The notes beneath the pieces were generated by a model that saw nothing but the letters and a program-made list of their open reading frames with translations, did no database searches and was not told where the DNA came from. Shown one piece after another: positions 1-6,505 of a stretch of DNA of 8,719 nucleotides. Source of the DNA: Desulfobacteraceae bacterium. GTDB lineage: Bacteria > Desulfobacterota > Desulfobacteria > Desulfobacterales > BuS5. The number at the start of each line of letters is the position of its first letter. Position 1 is the first letter of the stretch. The translations under genes were made by a program, and so were the position numbers. The stretch is taken from contig JAUVKE010000092.1 of assembly GCA_030592105.1 (NCBI GenBank), positions 1 through 8,719 of the forward strand. The letters run 5' to 3'.

Positions 1-755
1 CCAATCACAGGGTGACCAATCGCGGCGCAATGGACTCTTATCTGATGGGTCCTCCCTGTATCCAGGGTAACCTCTATCAATGCTGCGCCCTGGTACTGCT
101 TTAATACTCTCCAGACTGTTCTTGCATAACGGCCATTCCTGCTTTTTACAGACATTTTCTTTCTATCAACAGGATGCCGACCCAGGGGAAGTTCAATAAC
201 CCCCTTTGACGATTTAAGGTTACCATATACAAGGGCAAGGTATTTTTTTTTTACTTTTCGGTCTTTAAATTGATTTGCAAGATTATTATGGGAAGCATTG
301 TTCTTGGCAACAACTAATACCCCCGATGTGTTTTTATCGAGGCGGTGAACTATTCCGGGTCTTATATTATCCTTATTACAGGCCAGCTCAGGGTAATAAT
401 AAAGGAGTCCGTTTACCAGGGTTCCTGAATAATTACCAGGAGCAGGGTGAACAACCAGGCCGGCAGGTTTATTTAAGACCAGAACCTCATTATCTTCATA
501 TAAAGAATCGATGGATATTGGCTCCGGATCAAAAACCAGGCGCACAGGGGAGGGGATAGCACCAGATATAAGGTCTCCAGCAGCCACTTTATAACAAGGT
601 TTTTTAACTATTCCATCAACTAAGATATGCCCGTTACGCACTATCTTTGCGAGAAATGTACGAGAATTTTTATTATAAGCAGAAATCAGAGCATCCAGGC
701 GCATACCGGAATCAGCAGCAGAGACTCGGATGGTAAAAGATTCAGTTTCGCCCAT
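1..755 (-). CDS. rluD: 23S rRNA pseudouridine synthase, RluA/RluD family (3' end cut by window edge)
   Basis: This enzyme isomerises uridines in 23S rRNA to pseudouridine; RluD acts in helix 69 and supports late ribosome assembly. I translated the reverse strand from ATG at 755 and found 251 codons open to the window edge. An S4 RNA-binding domain lies at about residues 17-65 (MRLDALIS, then RNGHILVDG). The catalytic domain starts at about residue 85. Its signature HRLDKNTSG (residues 138-145) contains the catalytic Asp140, and TGRTHQIRVH follows near residues 233-242. The start is well fixed because an in-frame TAA lies five codons upstream. The E. coli protein is about 326 residues, so roughly the last 70 are missing here. 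The gene follows carD after a 144-nt spacer holding an inverted-repeat element, so co-transcription is uncertain. Assignment to the RluA/C/D family is firm. RluD rather than a paralogue is inferred from the N-terminal S4 domain and overall layout. Confidence 0.9.
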   Translation of the reverse strand, partial: MGETESFTIRVSAADSGMRLDALISAYNKNSRTFLAKIVRNGHILVDGIVKKPCYKVAAGDLISGAIPSPVRLVFDPEPISIDSLYEDNEVLVLNKPAGLVVHPAPGNYSGTLVNGLLYYYPELACNKDNIRPGIVHRLDKNTSGVLVVAKNNASHNNLANQFKDRKVKKKYLALVYGNLKSSKGVIELPLGRHPVDRKKMSVKSRNGRYARTVWRVLKQYQGAALIEVTLDTGRTHQIRVHCAAIGHPVI

Positions 756-782
756 ATTCAAATCTCGTTAATTTGTAGCTAT

Positions 783-889
783 GATCGTCAGATAATAACC
801 CTGTTTTAAACTTCGGCACAAGGCCGGAAGAAGGCGTATTATAATACGCAGGCGACCGATAACGGAGTGAATTTATTTATGTGACGATC
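783..889. repeat. 107-bp inverted-repeat element between carD and rluD
   Basis: The ends are 13-bp inverted repeats with one mismatch: GATCGTCAGATAA at 783-795 and the reverse complement of GATCGTCACATAA at 877-889. Inside lie a perfect 16-bp palindrome, GCGTATTATAATACGC (834-849), and an interrupted hairpin with CTTCGGC (811-817) pairing to GCC-G-GAAG (823-830). No ORF is present. No 8-bp target duplication is visible; TAT borders both sides (780-782 and 890-892), which is too short to be convincing. It could be a miniature transposable or dispersed intergenic repeat, or a structured RNA in the carD-rluD transcript. It is unrelated in sequence to the two GTAA-ended elements elsewhere in the window. 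Confidence 0.5.
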
Positions 890-899
890 TATATAAGGT

Positions 900-1439
900 T
901 TAACCGTTGAAAAAGGATTCTATCTTGGATAAAATAACTTCCTGACCTTTACCGCTTGCTGTGGAAAGTTCGCTAACCAGGAGAATCTGGGCTGTATCAT
1001 AGAGTTTTCTTTCACCAAAAGAAAGATCTTTGGCATTCTTGAGTATGGAAAGATCTCTGTATACTTCAGCTACATCATATATGGAACCGGTTCTTATTTT
1101 ATCCATATATTCCTTATGTCTCCTGTTCCAGGCCTGTTTGTCGATAATCATCTCACAGTCTTTACTTATTACATCATATACATCTGTAATATTATCTTTG
1201 TTTATCACATCTCTTAAACCCACCTGTTCCACATTCCAGACAGGGATCATTATAACCATACTGTTTTCAAAAATTTTCATAACATAAAAATCATGTTCAC
1301 TGCCACCAACAACTTTTTTTTCTATGGCCTCAATTTTACCAACTCCATGGGCAGGATATACAGCAAGATCTCCTACCTTAAATTCACGTGCTTGCACTGT
1401 GCTTTTTTGAGAGTCTTCTTTAGTCATTTTTTCGTCCAT
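900..1439 (-). CDS. carD: CarD/CdnL-family transcription regulator
   Basis: CarD/CdnL proteins bind the RNA polymerase beta subunit and stabilise the open promoter complex, notably at rRNA and other growth genes. The 179-residue product has an N-terminal Tudor-like RNAP-interaction domain at about residues 19-78 (FKVGDLAVYPAHGVGKI). A helical C-terminal DNA-contacting domain carries WNRRHKEYMDKIRTGS (104-119), then VAEVYRDL and LSFGERKLYDTA. Trp104 aligns with the minor-groove wedge Trp85 of mycobacterial CarD (NWSRRYK). The start ATG has AAGGAA about 8 nt upstream. The first 18 residues are polar and probably disordered. It has its own promoter and lies behind the hppA terminator, so it is expressed independently of the upstream block. 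The family is certain. Its regulon cannot be read from the window. Confidence 0.93.
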   Translation of the reverse strand: MDEKMTKEDSQKSTVQAREFKVGDLAVYPAHGVGKIEAIEKKVVGGSEHDFYVMKIFENSMVIMIPVWNVEQVGLRDVINKDNITDVYDVISKDCEMIIDKQAWNRRHKEYMDKIRTGSIYDVAEVYRDLSILKNAKDLSFGERKLYDTAQILLVSELSTASGKGQEVILSKIESFFNG

Positions 1440-1497
1440 TATGAATTCCTTAGAAAAAATATTAATTGATGCAAAGTAAAGTGATTAATGAACAACA

Positions 1498-1526
1498 ATT
1501 TTACCACATAATATAAATACAATCAA
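1498..1526 (-). promoter_or_regulatory. Sigma70-like promoter of carD
   Basis: On the minus strand a -35 hexamer TTGATT (1521-1526, 4 of 6 consensus bases) and a -10 hexamer TAAAAT (1498-1503, 5 of 6) are separated by exactly 17 bp. Predicted transcription would start near 1490, giving a leader of about 50 nt before the carD ATG. The site lies just downstream of the hppA terminator, where a new promoter is expected. It is a sequence-pattern prediction in an AT-rich region. Confidence 0.55.
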
Positions 1527-1529
1527 TAC

Positions 1530-1565
1530 AAAAAAAAGGATTGACGCATAACGCGCCAATCCTTT
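1530..1565 (-). terminator. Rho-independent terminator of hppA
   Basis: The minus-strand transcript forms a stem of about 13 bp (AAAGGAUUGGCGC pairing with GCGUCAAUCCUUU, including one G-U pair) around the loop GUUAU. The stem runs directly into a U-tract (eight A residues at 1530-1537 on the plus strand). It lies 32 nt past the hppA stop codon and is the clearest intrinsic terminator in the window. It separates hppA and the upstream genes from carD. Confidence 0.9.
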
Positions 1566-1597
1566 AAATTGTTTAACTATGTTTTATTTATATATTG

Positions 1598-3631
1598 CTA
1601 TATAAAAGGAACAAGTAAAAGAGCCACAACATTCAAAATTTTGATCATGGGATTAATAGCCGGACCAGCAGTATCTTTGTAAGGATCGCCTACAGTATCA
1701 CCTGTAACCGCAGCCTTATGGGCATCACTACCCTTTCCGCCAAGATTGCCGTCTTCTATATATTTCTTTGCATTGTCCCATGCAGCCCCACCTGTTGTCA
1801 TTGAAATACCAACAAACAGACCTGTAACAATGCTTCCAATAAGAACGCCGCCAAGAGCAACAGGACCTAATGTAAAACCTACAATTATAGGTACTGCAAC
1901 AGGAAGGATAGCCGGAATCATCATTTCTGAAAGAGCAAATTTTGTTACAATATCAACACATGCTGCATAATCAGGTTTTGCGGTTCCTTCCATAATTCCG
2001 GGAATTTCAGCAAACTGACGCCTTACTTCATTAACCACAGCATGTCCTGCTTTACCAACCGCTTTCATTGCCATGGAACCGAAAAGATAGGGGAGAAGAC
2101 CACCAATAAAAAGACCTATGAGAACCTTTACATCGGATAGATCAAACTCAAGGGATGTACCAAGATGTTTGAATTCCTGGGTGTATGCGGAAAAAAGAAC
2201 CAGTGCTGCTAAAGCAGCAGAACCAATAGCATAACCTTTTGTAACAGCCTTGGTAGTATTTCCAACAGCATCCAGAGGATCGGTTACTGCACGAACCGAC
2301 TCATCCATTCCTGCCATTTCAGCAATACCGCCGGCATTATCTGTTATTGGGCCATAGGCATCAATGGCAATTACCATACCTGTCATTGAAAGCATGGATA
2401 CAGCAGCAATTGCGATTCCATAAAGACCGGCAAAATAATTTGCAGTCAGAATAGCAACGCAAATTGTAAGTACAGGAGCAGCTGTGGATTGCATACTTAC
2501 AGCAAGCCCTGCTATCATGTTTGTTCCATGACCTGTTGTGGAAGCTTCAGCAATACCCTTAACAGGACCATAGGTTCCTGTGTAGTACTCTGTAATAATA
2601 ACAAGAATTACTGTCAGCACAAGTCCCACGAGGGCAGCATAATAAACATTTAAAGCTGAAAACTCAACCATTTCGCCCAGCATCATATTGGTTGCAGGAT
2701 AAAATGCGATTCCAGCCAGAATAGCCGCACCAAACATACCCTTATAAAGAGCACCCATGATGTAGGTAGAATCTTCCTTAAGCCTTACAAAGAATACGGA
2801 GATTCCTGATGCTATTATTGAAATAGCGCCGAGAACCAAAGGAAAGAGTACTGCACTCTGACTTTTTGGAAAAAGAAGATGAGCCAAAACCATAGCCGCA
2901 ACAGTTGTTACAGCATAAGTTTCAAAGAGATCAGCAGCCATGCCGGCACAGTCACCAACATTGTCACCAACATTATCTGCAATGGTCGCAGGGTTTCTCG
3001 GATCGTCCTCAGGGATTCCAGCTTCAATTTTTCCCACAAGGTCGGCTCCAACATCTGCACCCTTAGTGAAAATTCCGCCGCCAAGACGTGCAAAAATCGA
3101 AATAAGGCTTCCGCCAAAACCAAGAGAAATCAATGCAATTGAAATTGAGCCGCTTTCAACACCCTGGTGAATCAGGATTGTATAAAGACCGGCGCAGGAT
3201 GTTAAAGCAAGACCGGCAACTATCATGCCTGTTACAGAACCACCCTTAAAAGCAAGCTTAAGGCCGGCATTAAGTCCATTCTTACAGGCCTCTGCTGTTC
3301 TAACATTTGCTATAACAGAAACACGCATTCCAATATAACCTGCAAAGTAAGACGCAACAGCACCAATTAAAAATCCCAAAGTTGCCCATGAGCCATAACC
3401 AGGGGCAAAAAAGAGAATTAGAGCAACAACTACACCAACTGCCGCCATGCTTTTCATCTGACGATTAAGATAGGCAATAGCCCCTGCTTTAATGGCATCA
3501 GCTATTTCAGTCATTTTTTCATCACCTGCAGGTGCAGATTTAACAGCACCGGCAAGAATTAATGCAAACACTACTCCGGCAATACCTGCAAAAGTACAAA
3601 CTAATGGAATATTCCCCATTATAGGTTCCAT
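1598..3631 (-). CDS. hppA: Membrane-bound ion-translocating pyrophosphatase (probably K+-independent H+ pump)
   Basis: This integral membrane enzyme hydrolyses pyrophosphate and uses the energy to pump H+ (Na+ in some relatives) across the cytoplasmic membrane. At 677 residues it has the normal family length, with many hydrophobic segments (family norm about 16) from residue 8 to the C-terminus. The substrate site is intact: [11 protein letters not shown] (191-201), [13 protein letters not shown], then [20 protein letters not shown] (220-239). The C-terminal [18 protein letters not shown] motif is also present. The sequence [10 protein letters not shown] has Lys461 and Thr464 at the positions that separate the K+-independent subfamily (Lys, Thr) from the K+-dependent one (Ala, Gly/Ala), so a K+-independent proton pump is inferred. 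The ATG start has GGAGGT about 5 nt upstream; a second Met at residue 5 is possible. The 164-nt upstream spacer shows only weak AT-rich promoter candidates. In sulfate reducers and syntrophs such pumps recover energy from PPi. Confidence 0.97.
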   Translation of the reverse strand: MEPIMGNIPLVCTFAGIAGVVFALILAGAVKSAPAGDEKMTEIADAIKAGAIAYLNRQMKSMAAVGVVVALILFFAPGYGSWATLGFLIGAVASYFAGYIGMRVSVIANVRTAEACKNGLNAGLKLAFKGGSVTGMIVAGLALTSCAGLYTILIHQGVESGSISIALISLGFGGSLISIFARLGGGIFTKGADVGADLVGKIEAGIPEDDPRNPATIADNVGDNVGDCAGMAADLFETYAVTTVAAMVLAHLLFPKSQSAVLFPLVLGAISIIASGISVFFVRLKEDSTYIMGALYKGMFGAAILAGIAFYPATNMMLGEMVEFSALNVYYAALVGLVLTVILVIITEYYTGTYGPVKGIAEASTTGHGTNMIAGLAVSMQSTAAPVLTICVAILTANYFAGLYGIAIAAVSMLSMTGMVIAIDAYGPITDNAGGIAEMAGMDESVRAVTDPLDAVGNTTKAVTKGYAIGSAALAALVLFSAYTQEFKHLGTSLEFDLSDVKVLIGLFIGGLLPYLFGSMAMKAVGKAGHAVVNEVRRQFAEIPGIMEGTAKPDYAACVDIVTKFALSEMMIPAILPVAVPIIVGFTLGPVALGGVLIGSIVTGLFVGISMTTGGAAWDNAKKYIEDGNLGGKGSDAHKAAVTGDTVGDPYKDTAGPAINPMIKILNVVALLLVPFI

Positions 3632-3795
3632 AAATTACCTCCATTTAATAGTCTATCGCCCGTCCATATTCGGCTATTTAACACAGCACCCGGATTGTTT
3701 TAAATTTAAATCACTGAAATACTATTTTTCATAAATTAAATTTTTTATTCTCGGTTCCATGGCAAACTAACCTTTTAGCATGTAGAGCGACCAAA

Positions 3796-4383
3796 TTAAA
3801 AATCATTTCTTCCGTTAAAACTGTTCATCGCAGCATCAACCCCGTCAGAGAGAATTGAAAGGATAACCTTTTCTGATCCAGCAACGGCTTTTTCCACAAT
3901 GGGTTTCTCCTGTGGGGAAAATTTTCCCAAAACATAGCCTGCAGCATCATGATGAGATTTAGCATGTCCAATTCCAAAGCGGAGCCGACAAAATTCTTTA
4001 CTTCCAAATGAACCAATTAATGATCTCAAGCCTTTATGTCCTCCATCCCCTCCTTTTTTTTTAATTTTAAGTTTTCCAACATCTATATCCATATCGTCAT
4101 GGACGATCAAAATGTGTTTTGTCTCTATTTTAAAATATTTCGCAAGGCTGAAAACAGGATAACCACTTCTATTCATAAAGGCCATGGGCTTTACAAGAAT
4201 AACTTTTTTTCCGGCAATAACCCCTGTTCCGTATTTTGCATTAAATTTAGTTCTGCTCATCTCCAGGGAACAAGAAGAGGCAATATGGTCAATAACCATA
4301 AAACCTGCGTTATGCCGGGTAGACGAATAAGCATCTCCAGGATTTCCCAGCCCGGCAATAAGATAGATAGTTTGTTCAGCCAT
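3796..4383 (-). CDS. pth: Peptidyl-tRNA hydrolase
   Basis: This enzyme releases tRNA from prematurely dissociated peptidyl-tRNA by cleaving the ester bond; bacterial Pth is essential in the cytoplasm. The 195 residues match the usual length (E. coli 194). Visible conserved elements are GLGNPG (11-16, Asn14), RHNAGF with the catalytic His24 (E. coli His20), KPMAFMNRSG with Asn71 (E. coli Asn68), and HDDMD with Asp96 (E. coli Asp93). The position matching E. coli Asn114 in GGHNGL is Lys117 here (GGHKGL), a substitution worth noting. A run of nine A residues encodes the KKK before GGDGG. The gene starts 60 nt after rplY, in the widespread prs-rplY-pth order. No clear Shine-Dalgarno precedes the ATG; the upstream region is A/T-rich, and translational coupling is possible. 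The next ATG upstream is out of frame. Confidence 0.96.
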   Translation of the reverse strand: MAEQTIYLIAGLGNPGDAYSSTRHNAGFMVIDHIASSCSLEMSRTKFNAKYGTGVIAGKKVILVKPMAFMNRSGYPVFSLAKYFKIETKHILIVHDDMDIDVGKLKIKKKGGDGGHKGLRSLIGSFGSKEFCRLRFGIGHAKSHHDAAGYVLGKFSPQEKPIVEKAVAGSEKVILSILSDGVDAAMNSFNGRNDF

Positions 4384-4443
4384 GAATCATTTTTTTACAG
4401 ATTTTTTGTCGCAGAAAAAAAGGTCTGAGAATAAAGAGAAAAA

Positions 4444-5097
4444 TTATTCTTCTTCTGCCTCGGCGTCAGCATCTTCACCTTCACCTTCACCTTCTCCTTC
4501 TTCTTCTTCTTCTTCCTCAACTTCTTCCACTTCAACCTTCGGGGCAACTATTGTAAGAACAGTAAAGTTGACATCGGCAGGAATCTCAACATCCCCTTCA
4601 ATTTCAATATCTTCAACATGGACAGAATCACCAATATCAAAATCAGTGATATCAATCTCAACGGAATTTGGAATTTCTCCAGGTAAACATAATACTTCAA
4701 GCTCGCGTCGTACGATCTGCAGAAGGCCGCCTGCCTCAACCCCTTTTGAGTGACCCTTTGCCAGGACTGGAACATTGACTTTTATTTTCCTGTCCATTGA
4801 AATTTCATAAAAATCTAAATGCCTCAGGTTATCAGAGACAGGATCCCTTATTATTTCCTTGATTATAGTGGAGATTGTGGAAGACTGGTACCCATCAATT
4901 TTCAGATTGATAAGAATCTGCCTGACTCTCCCTTTTTTTAAAACCTGTTCCAGTTCAGCCACATTAACAGAAAGTAAAACCGAATCTGTACCTGGCCCAT
5001 AAAGAATTGCAGGAATCTTACCCTCCTGCCTTAATACACGGGCTGGGCCCTTCCCCGTTTTTTTTCTAATATTGGCTTTAAGCTCAATTAAGTCCAA
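4444..5097 (-). CDS. rplY: Ribosomal protein L25 (bL25), CTC/TL5 two-domain type with acidic tail
   Basis: bL25 binds 5S rRNA in the large ribosomal subunit. The N-terminal L25 domain covers about residues 1-97 (IELKANIRKKTGKGPARVLRQEGKIPAILYG at 4-34, LRHLDFYEI at 91-99). A TL5/CTC C-terminal beta domain follows at about 100-188 (IKVNVPVLAKGHSKGVEAGG, then IPADVNFTVLTI). The end, residues about 189-217, is an almost purely acidic tail of Glu, Gly, Asp and Ala encoded by short tandem repeats. Full length is 217, close to other CTC-type proteins (about 200-220). The start is TTG, supported by a strong GGAGGAG site 6 nt upstream and the usual L25 N-terminus. The gene sits between prs and pth. 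The 154-nt leader from prs contains inverted repeats and a T9 run, so its own regulation is possible. Confidence 0.95.
   Translation of the reverse strand: MDLIELKANIRKKTGKGPARVLRQEGKIPAILYGPGTDSVLLSVNVAELEQVLKKGRVRQILINLKIDGYQSSTISTIIKEIIRDPVSDNLRHLDFYEISMDRKIKVNVPVLAKGHSKGVEAGGLLQIVRRELEVLCLPGEIPNSVEIDITDFDIGDSVHVEDIEIEGDVEIPADVNFTVLTIVAPKVEVEEVEEEEEEEGEGEGEGEDADAEAEEE
4473..4516. repeat. Simple-sequence tract encoding the acidic tail of L25
   Basis: On the plus strand three CTTCAC hexamers (4473-4490) and one CTTCTC variant are followed by a CTT trinucleotide run to about 4514. On the coding strand this reads as GAA and GGT/GGA codons giving the poly-Glu and Gly-Glu repeats. All units are multiples of three, so changes in copy number would keep the reading frame and change only tail length. 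Confidence 0.8.
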
Positions 5098-5251
5098 AAA
5101 TAACTCCTCCTATTTCCCCTATACAGCTTTTAATAAAAAAAAACGACAAAGGCCCCGTGCCAGTGTTCATTACTCTTCGGTGGCTGATCAAGGACTTGAA
5201 TTCTTATATCAGATTAACCTTGATTTTATAAAAACTATACAATTCAAAAAT
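5098..5251 (-). promoter_or_regulatory. prs-rplY spacer with possible leader structure or attenuator
   Basis: This 154-nt spacer precedes rplY. It contains a 7-bp inverted repeat (ATCAAGG at 5187-5193, CCTTGAT at 5218-5224). Nearer the gene, a GC-rich patch (minus strand GGCACGGGGCC) is followed after UUUGUCG by nine T residues (A run at 5135-5143). The hairpin before the T-run has only a 3-bp stem, so a true terminator is doubtful. No convincing promoter pair is visible. Autogenous control of L25 is known in gammaproteobacteria; whether anything similar acts here is speculation. Confidence 0.25.
5104..5110 (-). promoter_or_regulatory. Ribosome binding site fixing the TTG start of rplY
   Basis: The coding strand reads GGAGGAG, 6 nt before TTG at 5097-5095. 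It is among the strongest Shine-Dalgarno sequences in the window. It explains how a non-ATG start can be used for an abundant ribosomal protein. Confidence 0.85.
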
Positions 5252-6190
5252 TTATACAAACAGTGATGTAACAGAATCACCGTTATAGCAACGGATTATG
5301 GCTTCTCCCACCAGAGCAGATATGGTCAGAACCTTTATTTTATCACAGGTTTTAGCTTCAGGGCTCAAGGGTATGGTATCTGAAACAATAAGGCTTTTTA
5401 AGTCTGAATCCTGAACCCTTTTTATCGAAGGGCCCGATAAAACCGGATGGGAGCAGAATGCATGGGCTTCTTTAGCCCCTTTGTTAATCAAAGCGATTGC
5501 TGCCTCGGTCAGTGTACCTGCTGTATCCACCATATCATCAAAAATAATTGCGACCTTCCCTTTTACATCACCCACCACCGCCATGGCCATTGCTTCATTG
5601 GGAGCATTTCTCCGCTTATCAATAATAGCAAGGTCTGCATGCAAACGTTTAGCAAAAGCTCTGGCTCTTTCAGCCCCCCCTGCGTCTGGAGATACCACCA
5701 CAATGTCATTCGGAAAATTCTTTTTTATATAATCAATGGCAACCGGAGTTGCAAAGAGATTATCAACAGGAATATCAAAAAACCCCTGTATCTGTCCTGC
5801 ATGCAAATCCATTGTTATTACCCGGTCTGCACCGGAAACCGTCAATAAATCAGCAACCACCTTGGCGCTGATGGGGACACGGGGCGCGACCTTTTTATCC
5901 TGCCTTGCATAACCATAATAAGGAATAACTGCATTTATTCTACGCACAGATGACCTTTTAAAGGCATCAATCATCAACAGAAGTTCAACAAGGTTATCAT
6001 TAACAGGAGAACAGGTCGACTGAATTATAAAAACATCTTTTGCTCTGACATTTTCATTAATTTCAATTTGGATTTCACCATCGCTAAATGTTTTAACTTT
6101 TGCCTTACCAAGGGGCAATTCAAGGTAATCACAAATTTTTTTAGCCAAAGAAAGATTTGAGTTACCCGAAAAAATTGCTATCTCGTTCAT
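5252..6190 (-). CDS. prs: Ribose-phosphate pyrophosphokinase (PRPP synthase, class I)
   Basis: This cytoplasmic enzyme makes PRPP from ribose 5-phosphate and ATP, supplying purine, pyrimidine, histidine, tryptophan and NAD synthesis. The 312-residue product has standard length. Landmarks are [16 protein letters not shown] (35-50), [17 protein letters not shown] (60-76), [10 protein letters not shown] (91-100), DLHAGQ with catalytic His130 (128-133), and the pyrophosphate loop [11 protein letters not shown] (167-177). DKRR (191-194) carries the flexible-loop residues, and [10 protein letters not shown] (217-226) is the PRPP-binding signature. The ATG start follows a weak GGTAAG site. The gene lies downstream of ispE and tRNA-Gln, a common bacterial arrangement. 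An 85-bp mobile element now separates it from the tRNA gene, ending 86 nt before its start. A small hairpin (AACTC/GAGTT, 6241-6254) and a 12-bp palindrome TTTGTTAACAAA (6257-6268) lie in its upstream region. No clear promoter was identified. Confidence 0.97.
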   Translation of the reverse strand: MNEIAIFSGNSNLSLAKKICDYLELPLGKAKVKTFSDGEIQIEINENVRAKDVFIIQSTCSPVNDNLVELLLMIDAFKRSSVRRINAVIPYYGYARQDKKVAPRVPISAKVVADLLTVSGADRVITMDLHAGQIQGFFDIPVDNLFATPVAIDYIKKNFPNDIVVVSPDAGGAERARAFAKRLHADLAIIDKRRNAPNEAMAMAVVGDVKGKVAIIFDDMVDTAGTLTEAAIALINKGAKEAHAFCSHPVLSGPSIKRVQDSDLKSLIVSDTIPLSPEAKTCDKIKVLTISALVGEAIIRCYNGDSVTSLFV

Positions 6191-6276
6191 TACTTACCAT
6201 CGTAAAATATAATAGTACTTATTAGTGAAAACCGGCGGAAAACTCACCAGAGTTGTTTTGTTAACAAACTTTATTG

Positions 6277-6361
6277 GTAACTATTCAGCGTTGCTGATTT
6301 AAAACACGTAACAGGTTTAATCAGATTATACCTGTTGCTTACATGTCAGATGAATAGTTAC
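6277..6361. mobile_element. 85-bp MITE with IS66-type ends and 8-bp target duplication
   Basis: Perfect 11-bp terminal inverted repeats, GTAACTATTCA (6277-6287) and TGAATAGTTAC (6351-6361), are flanked by identical 8-bp direct repeats CTTTATTG (6269-6276 and 6362-6369). IS66-family elements are known for ends starting GTAA and 8-bp target duplications, so an IS66-derived non-autonomous element is inferred. It has no coding capacity. Internally ACAGGT (6311-6316) and ACCTGT (6330-6335) form a second inverted repeat, so the RNA would fold into stacked hairpins. It is inserted just downstream of tRNA-Gln and upstream of prs. A shorter relative lies at 7754-7810. Confidence 0.85.
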
Positions 6362-6371
6362 CTTTATTGTT

Positions 6372-6446
6372 TGGCTGGGGCGGGAGGATTCGAACCTCCG
6401 AATGCAGGAACCAAAATCCTGTGTCTTGCCGCTTGACGACGCCCCA
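6372..6446 (-). tRNA. tRNA-Gln (anticodon UUG)
   Basis: On the minus strand the 75-nt sequence folds as a standard cloverleaf. The acceptor stem is TGGGGCG with CGCCCCA. The anticodon stem CAGGA/TCCTG encloses the loop TTTTGGT with anticodon TTG, reading CAA. The T arm is CGGAGGTTCGAATCCTCCC. Discriminator G and a genome-encoded CCA follow. It lies 59 nt after ispE and before prs, and is probably transcribed in the same direction as both. The target duplication of the adjacent mobile element begins two bases after the CCA. Confidence 0.96.
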
Positions 6447-6463
6447 TAGTATTATCCGAACAA

Positions 6464-6482
6464 AAATATTAAAATAATATTT
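6464..6482. other. A/T-only stem-loop between ispE and tRNA-Gln
   Basis: AAATATTA (6464-6471) and TAATATTT (6475-6482) are perfect 8-bp arms around a 3-nt loop. The stem has no G or C and only a short U stretch after it, so it would be a poor terminator. It may simply reflect local AT richness upstream of the tRNA gene, where I could not identify a convincing promoter. Confidence 0.35.
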
Positions 6483-6505
6483 CAAAGCTTGATAAAATTT
6501 ACAAA

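Noticed and set aside
275..809. Plus-strand open frames of 94 and 60 codons near the left end
   Set aside because: They are mostly antisense to rluD, which has intact catalytic motifs throughout the minus strand; the second runs past the rluD start into the 783-889 repeat.
834..849. 16-bp palindrome as a carD terminator
   Set aside because: No U-tract follows on the minus-strand transcript and the stem is AT-rich in the centre. It fits better as part of the inverted-repeat element.
2879..3170. Overlapping short frames on both strands inside hppA
   Set aside because: They are shadows of the conserved pyrophosphatase substrate-binding region, with no independent start signals.
3699..3710. TTTAAATTTAAA palindrome upstream of hppA as an operator
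   Set aside because: It consists only of A and T in an AT-rich spacer, so it carries little information. The weak promoter hexamers around it (for example TTGCCA with 19 bp to TTTAAT) were not convincing enough to call.
4382..4753. Plus-strand Ser-rich open reading frame
   Set aside because: It is the antisense of the Glu/Gly repeat tail of L25 and of the pth-rplY junction. It has no homology or ribosome site and results purely from the repeat composition.
6241..6254. AACTC/GAGTT hairpin upstream of prs as a terminator for tRNA-Gln
   Set aside because: The stem is only 5 bp of moderate GC and is followed by a short TT before C, which is too weak to call.
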